The translations under genes were made by a program, and so were the position numbers. The notes under the pieces were generated by a model, which made no database searches, had not been told where the DNA came from, and saw only the letters and a program-made list of their open reading frames with translations. Shown here one piece after another: positions 11,161 to 21,757 of a DNA stretch of 64,000 nt. This stretch comes from Trichobilharzia regenti (taxonomy: Eukaryota; Platyhelminthes; Trematoda; Strigeidida; Schistosomatidae): NCBI GenBank assembly GCA_944472135.2, contig OX235263.1, forward strand, positions 15,793,517 through 15,857,516, in the 5' to 3' direction. Within the stretch, counting starts at the first letter, position 1. Each line of letters begins with the position of its first letter.

Positions 11161-11382
11161 ACCGGGAAAAAAAAAAAAAATAAAAAAAAATGTAAAAAAA
11201 CTAAACTACCAAAAAGAAGGGGAACGAAAAAAAAAGAAAGGGAACAACCGAAGAGGGGGGTGGGGGTGGGGGGGGGGAAAGGGGGGTGAAAAAGTTGTCA
11301 GAAACAGAAGGCAATGGAGGTGCGCAGCTGAAGCCCTATGTTCCTCTAGGAACTAAAGGATACAATAATAATAATAATAATG
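10915..11382 (+). pseudogene. RTE-like LINE 3' fragment containing an A/G-only tract
   Basis: It opens with the C-terminal region (CAGACCTTCATCAATAGCTG, AAGATCAGATGGCCA) and closes with GAAGCCCTATGTTCCTCTAG and AAT repeats. Between 11070 and 11290 the expected coding DNA is replaced by long runs of A, then G, with almost no C or T. See the separate repeat entry. Confidence 0.65.
11070..11290. repeat. A-rich then G-rich low-complexity tract, possible sequencing artefact
   Basis: About 140 bases of nearly pure A are followed by A/G and then a G-rich block. The tract sits exactly where other RTE copies have about 210 bases of ordinary sequence (between the VTRN-like region and the final AAGCAATGGAG). 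The lysine-rich frame across it is not a gene. Confidence 0.7.
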
Positions 11383-11630
11383 AGAAAACCACCAAGTGAT
11401 ATCATACGACTGAATCTCGAGTGGAACTCGAACGGGAAGCGGTGAGGTGGTTGTCAGTGCCAGGGTGACACGAAGGACGCCGTGTGAAGAGGAAATGAAA
11501 GCATGTGGGCCGACATGGTTCCAGGTGAAATCGTTGGCAGAGAACCGAACGCAAGGGAGACGTGTGACTAAAGCGTTATGTTCCTCTAGGAACTAAAGGG
11601 AATAACAATAATAATGTAATAATAAGTGAC
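11383..11630 (+). repeat. RTE-like LINE, second 3' end in tandem
   Basis: Immediately after the AAT tail of the previous copy, another RTE 3' segment begins (ACCACCAAGTGATATCAT) and ends GTTATGTTCCTCTAGGAA plus AAT-rich DNA. Two 3' ends lie head to tail. Confidence 0.6.
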
Positions 11631-11935
11631 CACCAAAAAGAAAGTCGGTTTCTCGATAGTCGTATCTATTTCACATTCTCTTCAATCTAGCATTTAGATC
11701 AAAATGAATGCAAGCAAAAATAATCAGGCGTAATAGGTTTATTTTCATTAGTTTTTTAATGAAACATATGGTAAATGTTATTACTGGATTTAGAAATGAA
11801 TGTCCCTGTAAGGCGAATAACTGTTATATTGTAAAGGCTTTTGTTAGTAACATAAACTATAACACAACTTCATTATAATAAAGGTTTTCTTGTATTTCCC
11901 ATTGAATGAAAAACAAAACGATATTGTTGTGTCTA

Positions 11936-11985
11936 CTGATGTTTCGATATTTTTGGAGTTCCCAATAGCCTAATCAAAGTAGTAT
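11936..11985 (-). ncRNA. Hammerhead-like motif in PLE terminus (mutated core)
   Basis: Minus-strand order: helix I CTACT/AGTAG (five pairs), core TTGATTA in place of CTGANGA, imperfect helix II starting GCTATTGG, GAAA, then ATC at the cleavage position. Core positions are mutated, so this copy should be inactive. The related terminus at 63900-63985 keeps CTGA but reads CTGATAA. Confidence 0.4.
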
Positions 11986-12194
11986 TATTTAAAACAGAAT
12001 TTACAAAATCTAAGCTTATATATAACAAGTTAATCATCGTTACTCAGTATGAGGTCATTTTTGGGTTGTCTAATTTACCAATCGGTAAAGACAACAAAAC
12101 CGGGTGTAGATTGTTTGGTCTGATTAGTGTGTAAAATATAAAAACAGCGTGTCTTTACGTAATGAAATTGCTTATCACATTTGTGTTGATTTTT

Positions 12195-12640
12195 TCACTT
12201 CATGGGAGAGGGAGGTGTTGTTAGCCAAGTCAGATTCTGTTTTAGTCCATCATTCCTATTCAGGCAATTTGGATTCCACTTGATATGAAGTCCTTCTGAT
12301 ATCAGACGTTCTTTGTGGTTTCTAAAGTTTTTCTGGATAATTTCAATATTGTCAAAATCAATAACGTGTCCTGATTCTATAGTGTACACTTTGAACCTAT
12401 GGCTGATGATTTTTCAAGCTTTTCTAGTTGAGGTGAATTTCTCGGTGGTCGACGAGATGCTCTATGGTGTTCACTTCTTCTGATTTTGATTTCTCGAGAT
12501 ATTTGTCCGACGTATATCGCATCACATTCCAAGGAAGCCTTTTTTTAAAGACACAATTAGACAGAGAATCTTTAGGGATTTGGTCTTTTAAATGGACAAG
12601 GTTGTTTCGCACTGTGTCTGGTGTTTTGAAGAGAACTACG
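12195..12640 (-). pseudogene. PLE linker and GIY-YIG region (broken)
   Basis: Minus-strand frames contain LVHLKDQIPKDSLSNCVFK, the conserved approach to the GIY-YIG core, and later ENIEI/FRNHKERLISEGLHIKWN, the usual C-terminal end. The GIY-YIG core itself is eroded by a frameshift (MRYTSDKYL where YIGQT is expected). The same block is better kept at 23449-23760. Confidence 0.6.
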
Positions 12641-12831
12641 ATGTCGAGCTTACTGAGTAATCTTCTGATATTGTCTGACGTCTCCGTTCTATATGGAATG
12701 ACAACTGTTGAGGTCCATATTTTCAGAATACATTTTTGAACATACTTAATGTCTGTGTTGATTTTGTTGATGAAGTTCCTTGGGTAGTTGTTTTGTTTGT
12801 GAGTTTCAGTAATGTTTGATATTTCTTCTTC

Positions 12832-13330
12832 TTATTCTTGCTCATCCGTTAACATCAGAGTGTGTGCTCGTCTAAGAAAACTTGAAACAACTAAAATCTT
12901 TGCGCTGATGGGGTGTGATGATTGGAAGTCTAAATATTTATTGAAGCGGGTTTTCTTCCTGAATATGGATATACCAAAATATCCGTTTTCCTTTCTCTTA
13001 ACTAGGCAGTCTAGAAATGGTAGTTCAACGACGCCTGATTCTGCTATCGAAGTGAACTGGATTTTGGGAGGTACACTGTTTATTTTCTCCAGGAATGAAT
13101 TGTGTAGATCTCGTTTTAGTGCTACAAAAGTATCATCCACATATCTTAACCATATTTTAGGAGTGAGTATGCTTGAAAACATGTTATTTTCCGATCTATT
13201 CATGAAAAGGTCAGCGACTATTGTGGAGACTGGTGAATCCATAGCAATACCTTTTGTTTGTCTATATAAATTCTCTTTAAATTTAAAATATTTTCTTTCC
13301 AGACAGAATCTTTTGAGCTCTTAATTACTT
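12832..13330 (-). pseudogene. PLE reverse transcriptase palm and thumb (partial)
   Basis: The minus-strand reading has KGIAMDSPVSTIVADLF, the B motif in the position where other PLEs have GTAMGSPLS, then IWLRYVDDTFVALKRD with an intact YVDD catalytic box, then LPFLDCLVKRKENG. This order (GxxM, YVDD, LDxLVxR) is characteristic of Penelope RTs. Upstream fingers can be followed to about 13.6 kb with stops. The frame ends at 12832 in EEQE-like residues before the linker. Confidence 0.75.
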
Positions 13331-14039
13331 CACTGGTGTCCAGTGGACATCTTTTTGATAGCGTTTTATCTGATTCTAGTAGACTGGAAATGATATCAAG
13401 ACTTTCGGCAATAGGGATGCTAGTATATAATGAGTTAATATCATAGCTTACTATAATGTCTTCTTCATCAATTTCTCACTGTTCTCTTTGAGATTTGAAA
13501 TCATATGAATTTTTTACAATATTTTGAGTATCCTTTTGTAATGGTCGTAGTATCGATAATAAGTATTTTCAGAGGTTGTAAATGGGTGAGTTGGTGAAAT
13601 CTACTACTGGTCTTAATGAAACTGTGGGTTTATGTAGCTTTGGTTGACTGTAGAGTCTTGAAGGTACATATGGTTTCGGTTTTAGCTTAAACAGAGAGAA
13701 TTTTCAATTTGGGTTTTAGTTGTAGTTCTTGAAGGAGTCTGTTTGTGTTTAGTTTCATTTTGTTGAGTTCAGCAGATTTCTTCTTTTCTTCAATGAGTAA
13801 GCATGGTCCTTCAGATTGGTGTTCAGTCGCCTTCTCTTCATAATTCGTCCTGTTCATTATCACAGTGACGTTTCCCCTGTCGACTTAATAAAACAGCTTA
13901 TCACAGATATTTTAATGTCAGGGAGAATTTAATGTTGCTATGGAAGTAGGGAAAACGAATGGCATTCTATCTGTTTTTATGATTTCTAGTAGAATATACG
14001 GTAGGTAGGATAGCTATTGTCCGACAATTTCTACAATAT

Positions 14040-15790
14040 TTGCTTTGGTCTTTTATATCGTTTCAGTTGCTTCACTTAAGTCGCCTTCTGGAACTTGTTT
14101 TAAATTTAGACCTACTTCTATTACCTCCCTTTTTCTAAAAGCTATGGAAAAGTTACTTTTACTTATTCTTCAATTTGCCTTTAACGATCCCAAACAATTC
14201 GCCTATAAACACAGTAGCAGTACTTTAGATGCAGTTGCAGTCTTGTACCATAACATTGTCTCCAGCTTAGACAAGGGGGCTAAATTTATTCGCTGCACCT
14301 TCCTAGATTACACATCTGCTTTTGACTCAGTACCTAGGGATATTTTGTTAAACAAGCTTGCTGAAACTCAAACTGACTGTTGGATTGTCAAATGGCTGCA
14401 TTCTTACTTCTCAGGAAGAAAGTAGTACACTGTATGTCAGGGAAAGTCGTCCACTTCTTTGTTTACTGAGGCTGGTGTCCCTCAAGGCTCTGTCCTTTCT
14501 CCTTTCCTATTTTCTATCTTCTTGCAGGACTTGCCTCACTTTGGTGAAATGAACTTTGTTAAGTATGCGGACGATCTCACTATTTCAATGTCTGTTAACT
14601 CCTAGCTCGAATGTGCTAAGATGAACTGCTTTCTATCAAGAGTTAGCAAATGGTCTTCATCTAACGGCCTTAAATTAAATTCTTCCAAATGTCAGACTGT
14701 CAATTTCAGTTTCCAATGTAAACGAAAGTTAAAGGAAGTTGTTAATTTGTATGAGCGTTGTGACATTGACGACAATGATATAGGAATCAAATCAGAAATT
14801 AAGTATCTTGAACTTATTCTCTCTTCTGATCTCTCCTGGACTTCCCATGTCTTAGCAATCTCCAGTAAAATATTCCGCTTGACATTTTATATTAAGAAGT
14901 TAAGACACTCAGGTATAACTCATACCATTCTCTTACAGTTCATTAACTTTTGCATCCTACCTATTCTCCTTTATTGTTCACCCTTATTCTTTCCTGGATT
15001 GCTTAAAAAAGAATGTCATAATTCGTAGAACTTTGAAGACTGTTAGTATAGCAAGTGGTGGCGTGCTACTGGGCCATATCGTTGACATTGTCACTGATAG
15101 TCACTTGATGTCATGCAACAAATTTGCTAGAGGAATTTTGTCAAACTCTGAGCACCCACTCTACCCACTACTCCAAAAGAAGTCGTTTCAGAAGACTATA
15201 TGCACGTACGTCTAAGCATTAAAAATTCCACTATACCATATTTCGCTGCACGTACTTTATGTGATGGAAATAGGGTCAGGCATGAACTAAGCAACCTTCC
15301 TAACACTATTAAATAAGCCATTTCTTCCACCCTTACAGTACCAAACTTTATTGTTATCGTATTTCTTATATTTATAATCCTCTCAATTTTTTGTTTTTGT
15401 TTATTTATTCTTCATAAGTGTGAACATAATTTAAGCTGTGTTAATAACTGTTAATTTTGTACTTCCCCTCACTATACTATATCAGCAGAACATTAGATCC
15501 AATAATCTATAACATGTTAAAGTTTCCAGATTGAATCGACAATACAGTTTGAAACAAACTCACTGTTATTATTATTATTATTATTATATTTAATAATCTC
15601 AATTCGTGCTTCGAATATTTTTGACTTTATATCGTAAACGTGTACAAATTCCTCTGGTTACTTTTGTTTTAATTTTTAATTTTATTTATATTTTAAGTAA
15701 ATCGGAGGCGAAATATTGTGACAAATGCTGAGAATGCCATTCTGTATTATGAGAACTGTCTTTTTTGGAATAAAGTAGATTATTATTATT
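14040..15790 (+). pseudogene. CR1-like LINE, 5'-truncated, broken RT and 3' UTR
   Basis: Homologous to the intact element at 33.3-37.1 kb. It begins within the RT at FRPTSITSLFLKAMEKLL, continues through FLDYTSAFDSVPRDILLNKL, frameshifts near 14420, then shows FVKYADDLTIS-like and LKLNSSKCQTVNFSF segments and the C-terminal LLKKE/HPLYPLL region, stopping near 15215. The 3' end has the family signature TGCTGAGAATGCCA and TTGGAATAAAGTAG followed by ATT repeats at about 15775-15790. At least three frame breaks. Confidence 0.78.
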
Positions 15791-15888
15791 AAAAATTCAA
15801 TGACTTGATTTTAACTTGTCTAGGTAACATGGTTAATTATTATTTTATATTCAACTTACATCAAACGTTGTGTTATTATTTTTTTTTT

Positions 15889-15982
15889 TTTTGATTACAG
15901 CTTGGTTCCACACCACCAGGGATCAAACCACGGACTATGCATGGTCGCCGAGCGTCCTAACCACTGCGCCACCGGAACACTC
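15889..15982 (-). repeat. SINE family 1, internally deleted copy
   Basis: The minus strand keeps the head (TGGCGCAGTGG box A and a box B region) and the terminal GGAACCAAGC tail. The central body of about 90 bases is missing. Confidence 0.7.
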
Positions 15983-16194
15983 AATAGTCGATTAGCAACA
16001 GAGTACTATGTATATTTGAACATTATGTTTCATGTCATTTAGTGTAAGTTGAAATCACACGCTCAGTGATTTGTTAAAGCATATGTAACTTTATAAATAT
16101 AAATAGCTGTATGAACACTTGAAAATATACCTTGGCTTCCGTGTCTTACCTTCTGCTGTTACGCTATAAGTGCATTTCTGCTTAATTTTTTTAT

Positions 16195-16378
16195 CTTTTT
16201 GGTTACAGCTTGATTACACACCGTATTTTTGGTACAAGTATGGAATTTTCAGCGTGGATATCGGTAGCCCAAATTTTGCAGGCCGACCATAGATATCAGG
16301 TGTGCGTCGGCGTGGACTCGAACCCCGAACCATGTGCATGGTTGGCGAGAGTCCTAACCACTGTGCCACCGACGCACA
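16195..16378 (-). repeat. SINE family 1, full-length copy
   Basis: A good minus-strand example. Box A TGGCACAGTGG lies at plus 16358-16368 and box B GGTTCGAGTCC at plus 16314-16324, both matching pol III tRNA promoter consensus. The body includes ATATCTATGGTCGGCCTGCA, and the tail GCTGAAAATTCCATAC then GTGTAATCAAGC resembles the CR1-like LINE 3' end. Confidence 0.85.
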
Positions 16379-16389
16379 GTTGGTAAACA

Positions 16390-17870
16390 AAGAAGTAAGA
16401 AAATTTTTACTTCACTGGTGTTAGTCGGTGATGGGACTTGAAACTAATAAACTCTGTGTAAACCAGCAATTGGAAACTGATATAAGACTCACTGATGACT
16501 AGCTGCCGCGCAAAGTTATCTGGAGCTGTTGTCAGGAATCAAGAAGTGTGGGATTTGGTGTGAGGACAAATAATCAATTATTACATTGATTGTCGACGGA
16601 TGTATATTTCTCGCAAGCTGGCAAAAGTGAGAATCAGTCGGCTATTGAATTCTACTCCAGTGGTTTATATTGGTCAACGGAATCAGCTCACTCGATTCAA
16701 GACCGGTTTTTGGATGCGTTCCGCTGAAAAATCCCTAACTAAGAGAAAGGAAATTCCTAATTTTCCCTTTTTTCTTTGACAGATGTCATTACTTGACACA
16801 ACAGGAGATTTATCGAATCCATAAATGCTGCAGAAATAAACCTTGCATTACAGACCCATTGTCTGTGTCTTTTAGTAGTTTTCGGCACAAACATTTAAAC
16901 GATTTTTCGCTCAAGCTCTATCGTGTGTCGAAGTGACTCGAATGCATACAGAATATTGCTCTTTGCAAGTCTCAATTCATGATTTATGCAAAATCTTAAA
17001 TCGGGCCTTAGACTATTCCCTTCATGATAACATTTGAGCAAATCGGCACAATACACATCCTCCGTTTTTTTGCCTCAAACGAATTCTTCGAAGAAAGATA
17101 AGAATTTGGGCAAATATTACGTATATACTTGTCAACTATATGCTTGTAAAAAAATTCATCAATTTCAGATTTCTTATCGTGTTATGAATTTTAGCTTTGA
17201 GACTAGACAAGGATGAAGATTTATCTCAGCAACATTTTATGTCATTATTTAAAGTTTATGACTTATTTATTCCTGTTTTTACAGAAATCACAATAAACAT
17301 TTTAAGAAACATGTTAAACTAACAGCCTTATTCATTCTTAATACTCAATTCTATGGAAAGATTGTATTCTGTCTGTTTACTCGCTTCCTGTTTGTCAGTT
17401 AATAAGTGATATGCTGAGACATGTACGAGTTTTCCGGGGCATATGATAGTAGCATCACTTCCTACGATTATCATCTGTTCTCTCCTATTGATTACTAATT
17501 TCATATTATTACTCATACTCAAAATAAGACTTTGAAAAGTATATCACAAAGTTATAAAATAGTCATCATATAGTTCTGTAGAATAAGAAGCTAAGCAGCA
17601 TGATTCCACCTTCGAATTCCTGTCAAACTGGAGTTATGAATGGAAAAGTAAAGAAATTTGAACTGAGGACCAGATGGATGGATCAAAGTAACTGGAATTA
17701 TATGGTAAACAGAAAGTTACCTTTTTCAGTTACATCATTCTCAAACCGTACACCGTATATACATAACAAATTTTCATTTTTTTTTGAATTTTATGTTTCT
17801 TTATATAAGTCCAAACAAACCACGTTCACTTTTAGGAGTTTGAAAAATTCGGACATTCGGTATATGATAT
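16390..17870. other. Stretch without recognised element; weak exon candidate
   Basis: No transposon motif seen. At 16783-16933, after a pyrimidine-rich tract ending in TTTGACAG, a frame of about 50 codons (starts CHYLTQQEIYRIHKCC) is open before a stop. That could be an exon after a 3' splice site, but I recognise no family and see no matching donor. Frames at 17034-17216 and 17600-17908 are open but featureless. Confidence 0.3.
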
Positions 17871-17877
17871 TCATTTT

Positions 17878-17930
17878 AATAAAGGTTTTTGTATTTCCCA
17901 ATGAATGAAAAACAAAACGATATTTTTAGA
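17878..17930. repeat. Short PLE-terminus-like repeat
   Basis: About 50 bases (AATAAAGGTTTT, TATTTCCCAATGAATG, CAAAACGATATT) match the outer end of the PLE terminus at 11.88 kb. Another copy lies at 19561-19610. Both stop at nearly the same internal point. Confidence 0.55.
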
Positions 17931-18129
17931 AAGCTTACTTCAGCTAAATTTTAACATTTGCTGTCCGCTACAATAAAACTGCGGCTTGATAAAGTTCCTA
18001 TTTAGGAAGATTTCTATTTGTTCATCTAATATCATTATAGTCGAAAATAAAATGTTGAGAGATACTCTTATAGTAAACGGACATCCTTTGAAATTTTATA
18101 TCGGTGTGGAAGTCAGCTTGTTTCAAGAT

Positions 18130-18300
18130 CCACAATCTACTTCGTCACTAAGAAAGATGTCTTCATCAAATTATCGTACTATGGAGAAACATATGGTAGG
18201 ATTTTAAGACAGCGATTACATATGGTCACCCGTAAAGCGTACTATGCAGCTCGGCTTATAATGAGTGAAAAAGCGAAGTTCAACAATAGCGTCCCAGGAG
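18130..18300 (+). pseudogene. PLE RT-endonuclease linker relic
   Basis: The plus-strand reading KKDVFIKLSYYGETYGRIL, RLHMVTRKAYYAARLIMSEK resembles the PLE linker (compare PVFIKLQFNGDLPSEILF at 2.6 kb). It is short and isolated. Confidence 0.5.
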
Positions 18301-18474
18301 TGCGAACGCTCCAATGACCTTGAACGCATGCTAGGCGTTGGCTAACAGCACCTGTCATTATGACAACTAGAACACTGTTCACCAAGTGAGATGGAAATTT
18401 CACTCAGATCATGTTTTTTAAGTACTGTCTGGACAATTTGTTAATAGCTCGTTTGGGTTTGGATCAGGGGCATA

Positions 18475-18552
18475 ATTAGGATTTTGTTTACGGTTAGGTT
18501 AAGGGTTGTAATTAAGCTTAGTGTTAAGTCTAGGGTTAGGGTTACGATTAGG
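18475..18552 (+). repeat. Degenerate TTAGGG-like tract
   Basis: Irregular units such as GGTTAGGTTAAGGG, TAGGGTTAGGGTTACGATTAGGG lie just left of a SINE. TTAGGG is the usual animal telomere unit. Here it is interstitial and imperfect. Confidence 0.5.
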
Positions 18553-18728
18553 GCAAAGTGGTTAGGACTCTCATCGACCATGCACATGGTTCAGGGTTTA
18601 ATCCCCTTCCAACGCACACCTGATATCTATGGTCGGCCTGAAAATTTGGGCTACCGATATCACATGCTGAAAATTCCATACTTGTACCGAAAATATGGTG
18701 TGGAATCAAGCTGTAATTCAAAATAAGA
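18553..18728 (+). repeat. SINE family 1 copy
   Basis: The plus strand shows the CAAAGTGGTTAGGACTCTC head, box B-like GGTTTAATCCC, the GGTCGGCC body and the tail CATGCTGAAAATTCCATAC, GTGTGGAATCAAGC, ending in an A-rich stretch. Confidence 0.8.
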
Positions 18729-18729
18729 A

Positions 18730-19755
18730 ATAATAGATTCAGAGTTGATGTCACTTACTTTTATTTGTTCTGGGTAAGTGGTCGTCAATCGTCTTACTGC
18801 AAACCATAAGTAATTCAACTGAGTGCTTTTGGGGAAGACTTAACATGAGGATAAGAGAGATAAATCATTCACAAAGAGAGCCCATCTTCAGTCACTTTTG
18901 ATGAATACATGTAGAGAAACTAGTCTGACTTAGCAACTAACACTTCGCATTATAACTGAGACGTTTTTTTAAGTCATGTCAGAGAAAGATACCCCATTAG
19001 TTGGTGTTCTTATGCATTTTCTTGTAAATATACGACGACATTTTCTGTGCAAAAATTCCTCATTTTTATGATTGGTCAGCTGAAGGTCACTCGTGCTTTC
19101 GCATTCTTGCTTGGTATGCTGTTGTTGAACTTTGTCATATACTCTAATACAAACCACAACACTGCACATGTGATTATATCACGTTCTATACTATATATAT
19201 ACCATAGTCATGCTTTTCATATGATTGTAGCAAAAAAATATACCAAACCGTATAAAAGAACAAGCATCTCGCAAGAATTATTTTCTTCAGTGATATAATT
19301 CTCAGATTGTAATTTCGCCATCATAGCAACAGAAAGAAGGTTTCTTTAAATGTGTCATTAATTGTGTTGGTTTTATATAACAGTTAACTAATACAGAAAA
19401 CCCTATTGTGGTATAACCTAAAATAAAATTGAGTCACTAAACTGAGTGGTGTTACCTAATCCACAGGATTTGGTAGAATTCAGGTAATATTGAAAGGGGT
19501 TCAAGTTAAGATCAGGTTCATAAGAAATGAAAATGTAATTTTGCTAAAGGAAGAAACATAAAATAAAGGTTTTGTATATCCCATTGAATGAAAAACAAAA
19601 CGATATTTTTTTAAATAATGTTTCTCAGCATATCTTTATATATATATATATGTATAACAAAGAGTTCAGAGGTGAGAAAATAGACTTAGGTCAAGTTAAA
19701 AGGACATATTGAATGTCAAAATAACAATGAAAATCACTTAATGAAATAACAAAAG
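18730..19755. other. Stretch without recognised gene
   Basis: AT-rich. Apart from the 50-base PLE-terminus-like repeat at 19561-19610 and AT dinucleotides near 19640, I see nothing identifiable. Confidence 0.5.
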
Positions 19756-19761
19756 TGATGG

Positions 19762-20077
19762 TGTGGTGAGAGCAGGCTAGCCAAAAAGGGTAGACAGCAT
19801 TTTACGTCAATGGGTTTGTCGCAAATATTGGTGGTGAGGAAATATGAACAAGACTGATTCAACAACTAATCACAGCACACTTGGCGTATAGATGATCTGA
19901 CATTCAAGAAACAGTCACAAAGAGATGCAAGATAAACTATCTGTAAGAAACAACCAATCAGAGGACTGTGTTTGTCTGCTTGAATAAGCTATAATAATGT
20001 ACATGAAATATATATAAATACGTGTGGATTTCCTTAATAAAAGATCTATTGCCTGACTCTTGTATTTTGTCGTTACA
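19762..20077 (+). mobile_element. Solo LTR of the Gag-integrase fusion LTR family
   Basis: It starts TGTGGTGAGAGCAGGCTAGC and ends CGTTACA, the TG...CA ends of the element at 42.0-43.1 kb but in the opposite orientation. About 316 bases against 319 for the intact LTRs. It is flanked by ATGG and ATAG, a possible four-base target duplication with one mismatch. No internal region is present, as expected after LTR-LTR recombination. Confidence 0.75.
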
Positions 20078-20081
20078 ATAG

Positions 20082-20260
20082 TACGTCTGTTATGATATCA
20101 GAACATCTAATCGAGATGAACCATAAGATTGATGTTAACTCGGCCTTTAAGGTCATCTATAAAAACGGTCATGGGTGTTTACTGAAATATGCTGGGGCTA
20201 TAGCTATTCATAAGCTTAAGCCCCCCCCCCTTGTGTATTCGAAAACAGTTTGTTATTACG
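20082..20260 (+). pseudogene. PLE endonuclease C-terminal relic
   Basis: The plus-strand reading shows EHLIEMNHKIDVNSAFKVIYK then AGAIAIHKLKP, which parallels the PLE endonuclease tail (FKVIY, EAxAIxxxKPxLCVQ). It directly follows the solo LTR. A C10 run lies at 20221-20230. Confidence 0.55.
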
Positions 20261-20269
20261 CTTAACCTA

Positions 20270-20980
20270 CCTTGGTAATCCTTATTTGATTGGATTACCA
20301 AACGTTTGTGTTAATTATTCTTAGTTCTTTATTTGTCACTTTGTTTAATTTAACTTTTCCATATATATTGACTTGACAAGTAAATGTGTGATCAGATTGT
20401 TTGAAGTGTATAGCACAAATATATCACATTTTTCAGGTAATCTCCGTCTTCTAATAACGCTGCCAAAATAATCTCAGCAGGTTTTATTCCTTTTATGTCA
20501 AAGAATCACTCCCCCCCTCAGAAATCTTCCATAAAGGACCAAAAATAAGTATTGTTTAGTGTTTCGTTTAGACAGTTTTTTTATACTGTTACACTTATTT
20601 GTATTTTCTACCCTCAAGACGGTAGAACCCTATCGGTTGTCACTCACGGTCACATATTAGGGATTATTGTCAAGCTTTCTCAGTATAGACTCGAGAGACA
20701 GTAAAGGCCGTATTGTCAAGGTTCTGCTTCCTTTTTTGCTTCGCGTGTTGCTAGTAGGGTATCCTGTTGGTTGTCATTTCCTCTGAAACAGTAGCTTCAC
20801 AGATCTAGTAGGTTAGTGGGCATAATTGAGAATCAAAAATTACCAGGATGTATTGATGGTCATTTCAAGAGGTGACAGGCTCATGCATTCTTGTTGAAGA
20901 GAAATTACTGGGGATATTTTTCCCTTTTCTAGCCTTAGCAAGATAGTTTTCTAATTATTCTATGTCATGAGTTCTACTTG
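20270..20980. other. Stretch without recognised feature
   Basis: No motif or repeat of the families above was recognised in this interval. Confidence 0.45.
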
Positions 20981-20984
20981 ACCA

Positions 20985-21757
20985 GACGGAGATTATGAAA
21001 ATAACCAACCAACCGACCGACAAAAACAGCAACATCCAGCGCCAGTCACTATTAACGGAAGGGATTTGAAAGAGGTTACTTCGTTCATTCACTTATCTAG
21101 CATTGAGCATTGTCTTAACTATAGGAAGTCGGAACGAACGAGGATGCCAAATCGAGCGAGAGTCGGGAAGGCGAGAAACACACACATTCATCAAACTGAA
21201 ACCTATCTGGAAATCTTCGTCATTCAGCCAGCATCAACAACAAAATTCAGTCGGATTTTCAATACAAACAACGTCAAGTCAGTCAGTTCGTCTGTACAAG
21301 ACGGATTAGAAACTTGGCTGTTGGGTCAAAAAGAACATTTGCAACAGCCTGTTGCAGACCTTTATCAATAAATGTCTTCGCTGGCACTATACTGAAGTTC
21401 AGATGGCAGGGCCGGAGAGAATCACCAACAAGAAACCATGGGAAGAAACAAAACAAGAAGCAATCGCCCAAAAATTATGCAGGAGAAAGTGGAGATGGAT
21501 GGGGATAGACACTCGCTGAGTAAGCATCGCGCTGGGTGACATCGCGCGCGCGTCAGGCCATTGCTCGAGTGGAATTAGGCCGAAAGGGAAGCGGCGAGTG
21601 GGACGTCAGTGCAGGGGTGACATGGGGAAGATCGTGTCAAACAGTATGAACTAAGATGGCTGCAGGTGAAAAGTACAGCAGAAAACAGAAGTGGCAAGTG
21701 AAGACGCGGAGTTGAAGCCCTATGCTCCATCAGGAACCCAAGAGAACAATAATAATG
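20985..21757 (+). pseudogene. RTE-like LINE 3' fragment
   Basis: Same subfamily as the copy at 7.0-8.3 kb: blocks AGCATTGAGCATTGTCTTAA, TCCTGGAAATCTTCGTCA-like DNA and the C-terminal region. It ends GAAGCCCTATGCTCCATCAG and AAT repeats. Frames are broken throughout. Confidence 0.7.

Larger units (their letters stand above)
11870..13990 (-). mobile_element. Penelope-like element, near full length but broken
   Basis: On the minus strand this runs from RT fingers near 13.6 kb, through a YVDDTF palm, to the RT-endonuclease linker and endonuclease remnants near 12.2 kb. It ends in a terminal repeat at 11870-12010 that recurs at the right edge of the window (63880-64000). The 5' part is divided by stops. 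Related relics lie at 22.9-23.8 kb. No flanking duplication was identified. Confidence 0.7.

Noticed and set aside
10942..11289. Lysine-rich open frame of about 115 codons
   Set aside because: Produced by the A/G-only tract within an RTE relic. The codons are homopolymer runs, not a protein.
12812..13324. 170-codon plus-strand frame
   Set aside because: Antisense of the PLE reverse transcriptase with the YVDDTF box on the minus strand.
16311..16378. tRNA gene suggested by box A and box B
   Set aside because: The same head occurs in many copies followed by a SINE body and LINE-like tail, and a complete cloverleaf with an acceptor stem was not found.
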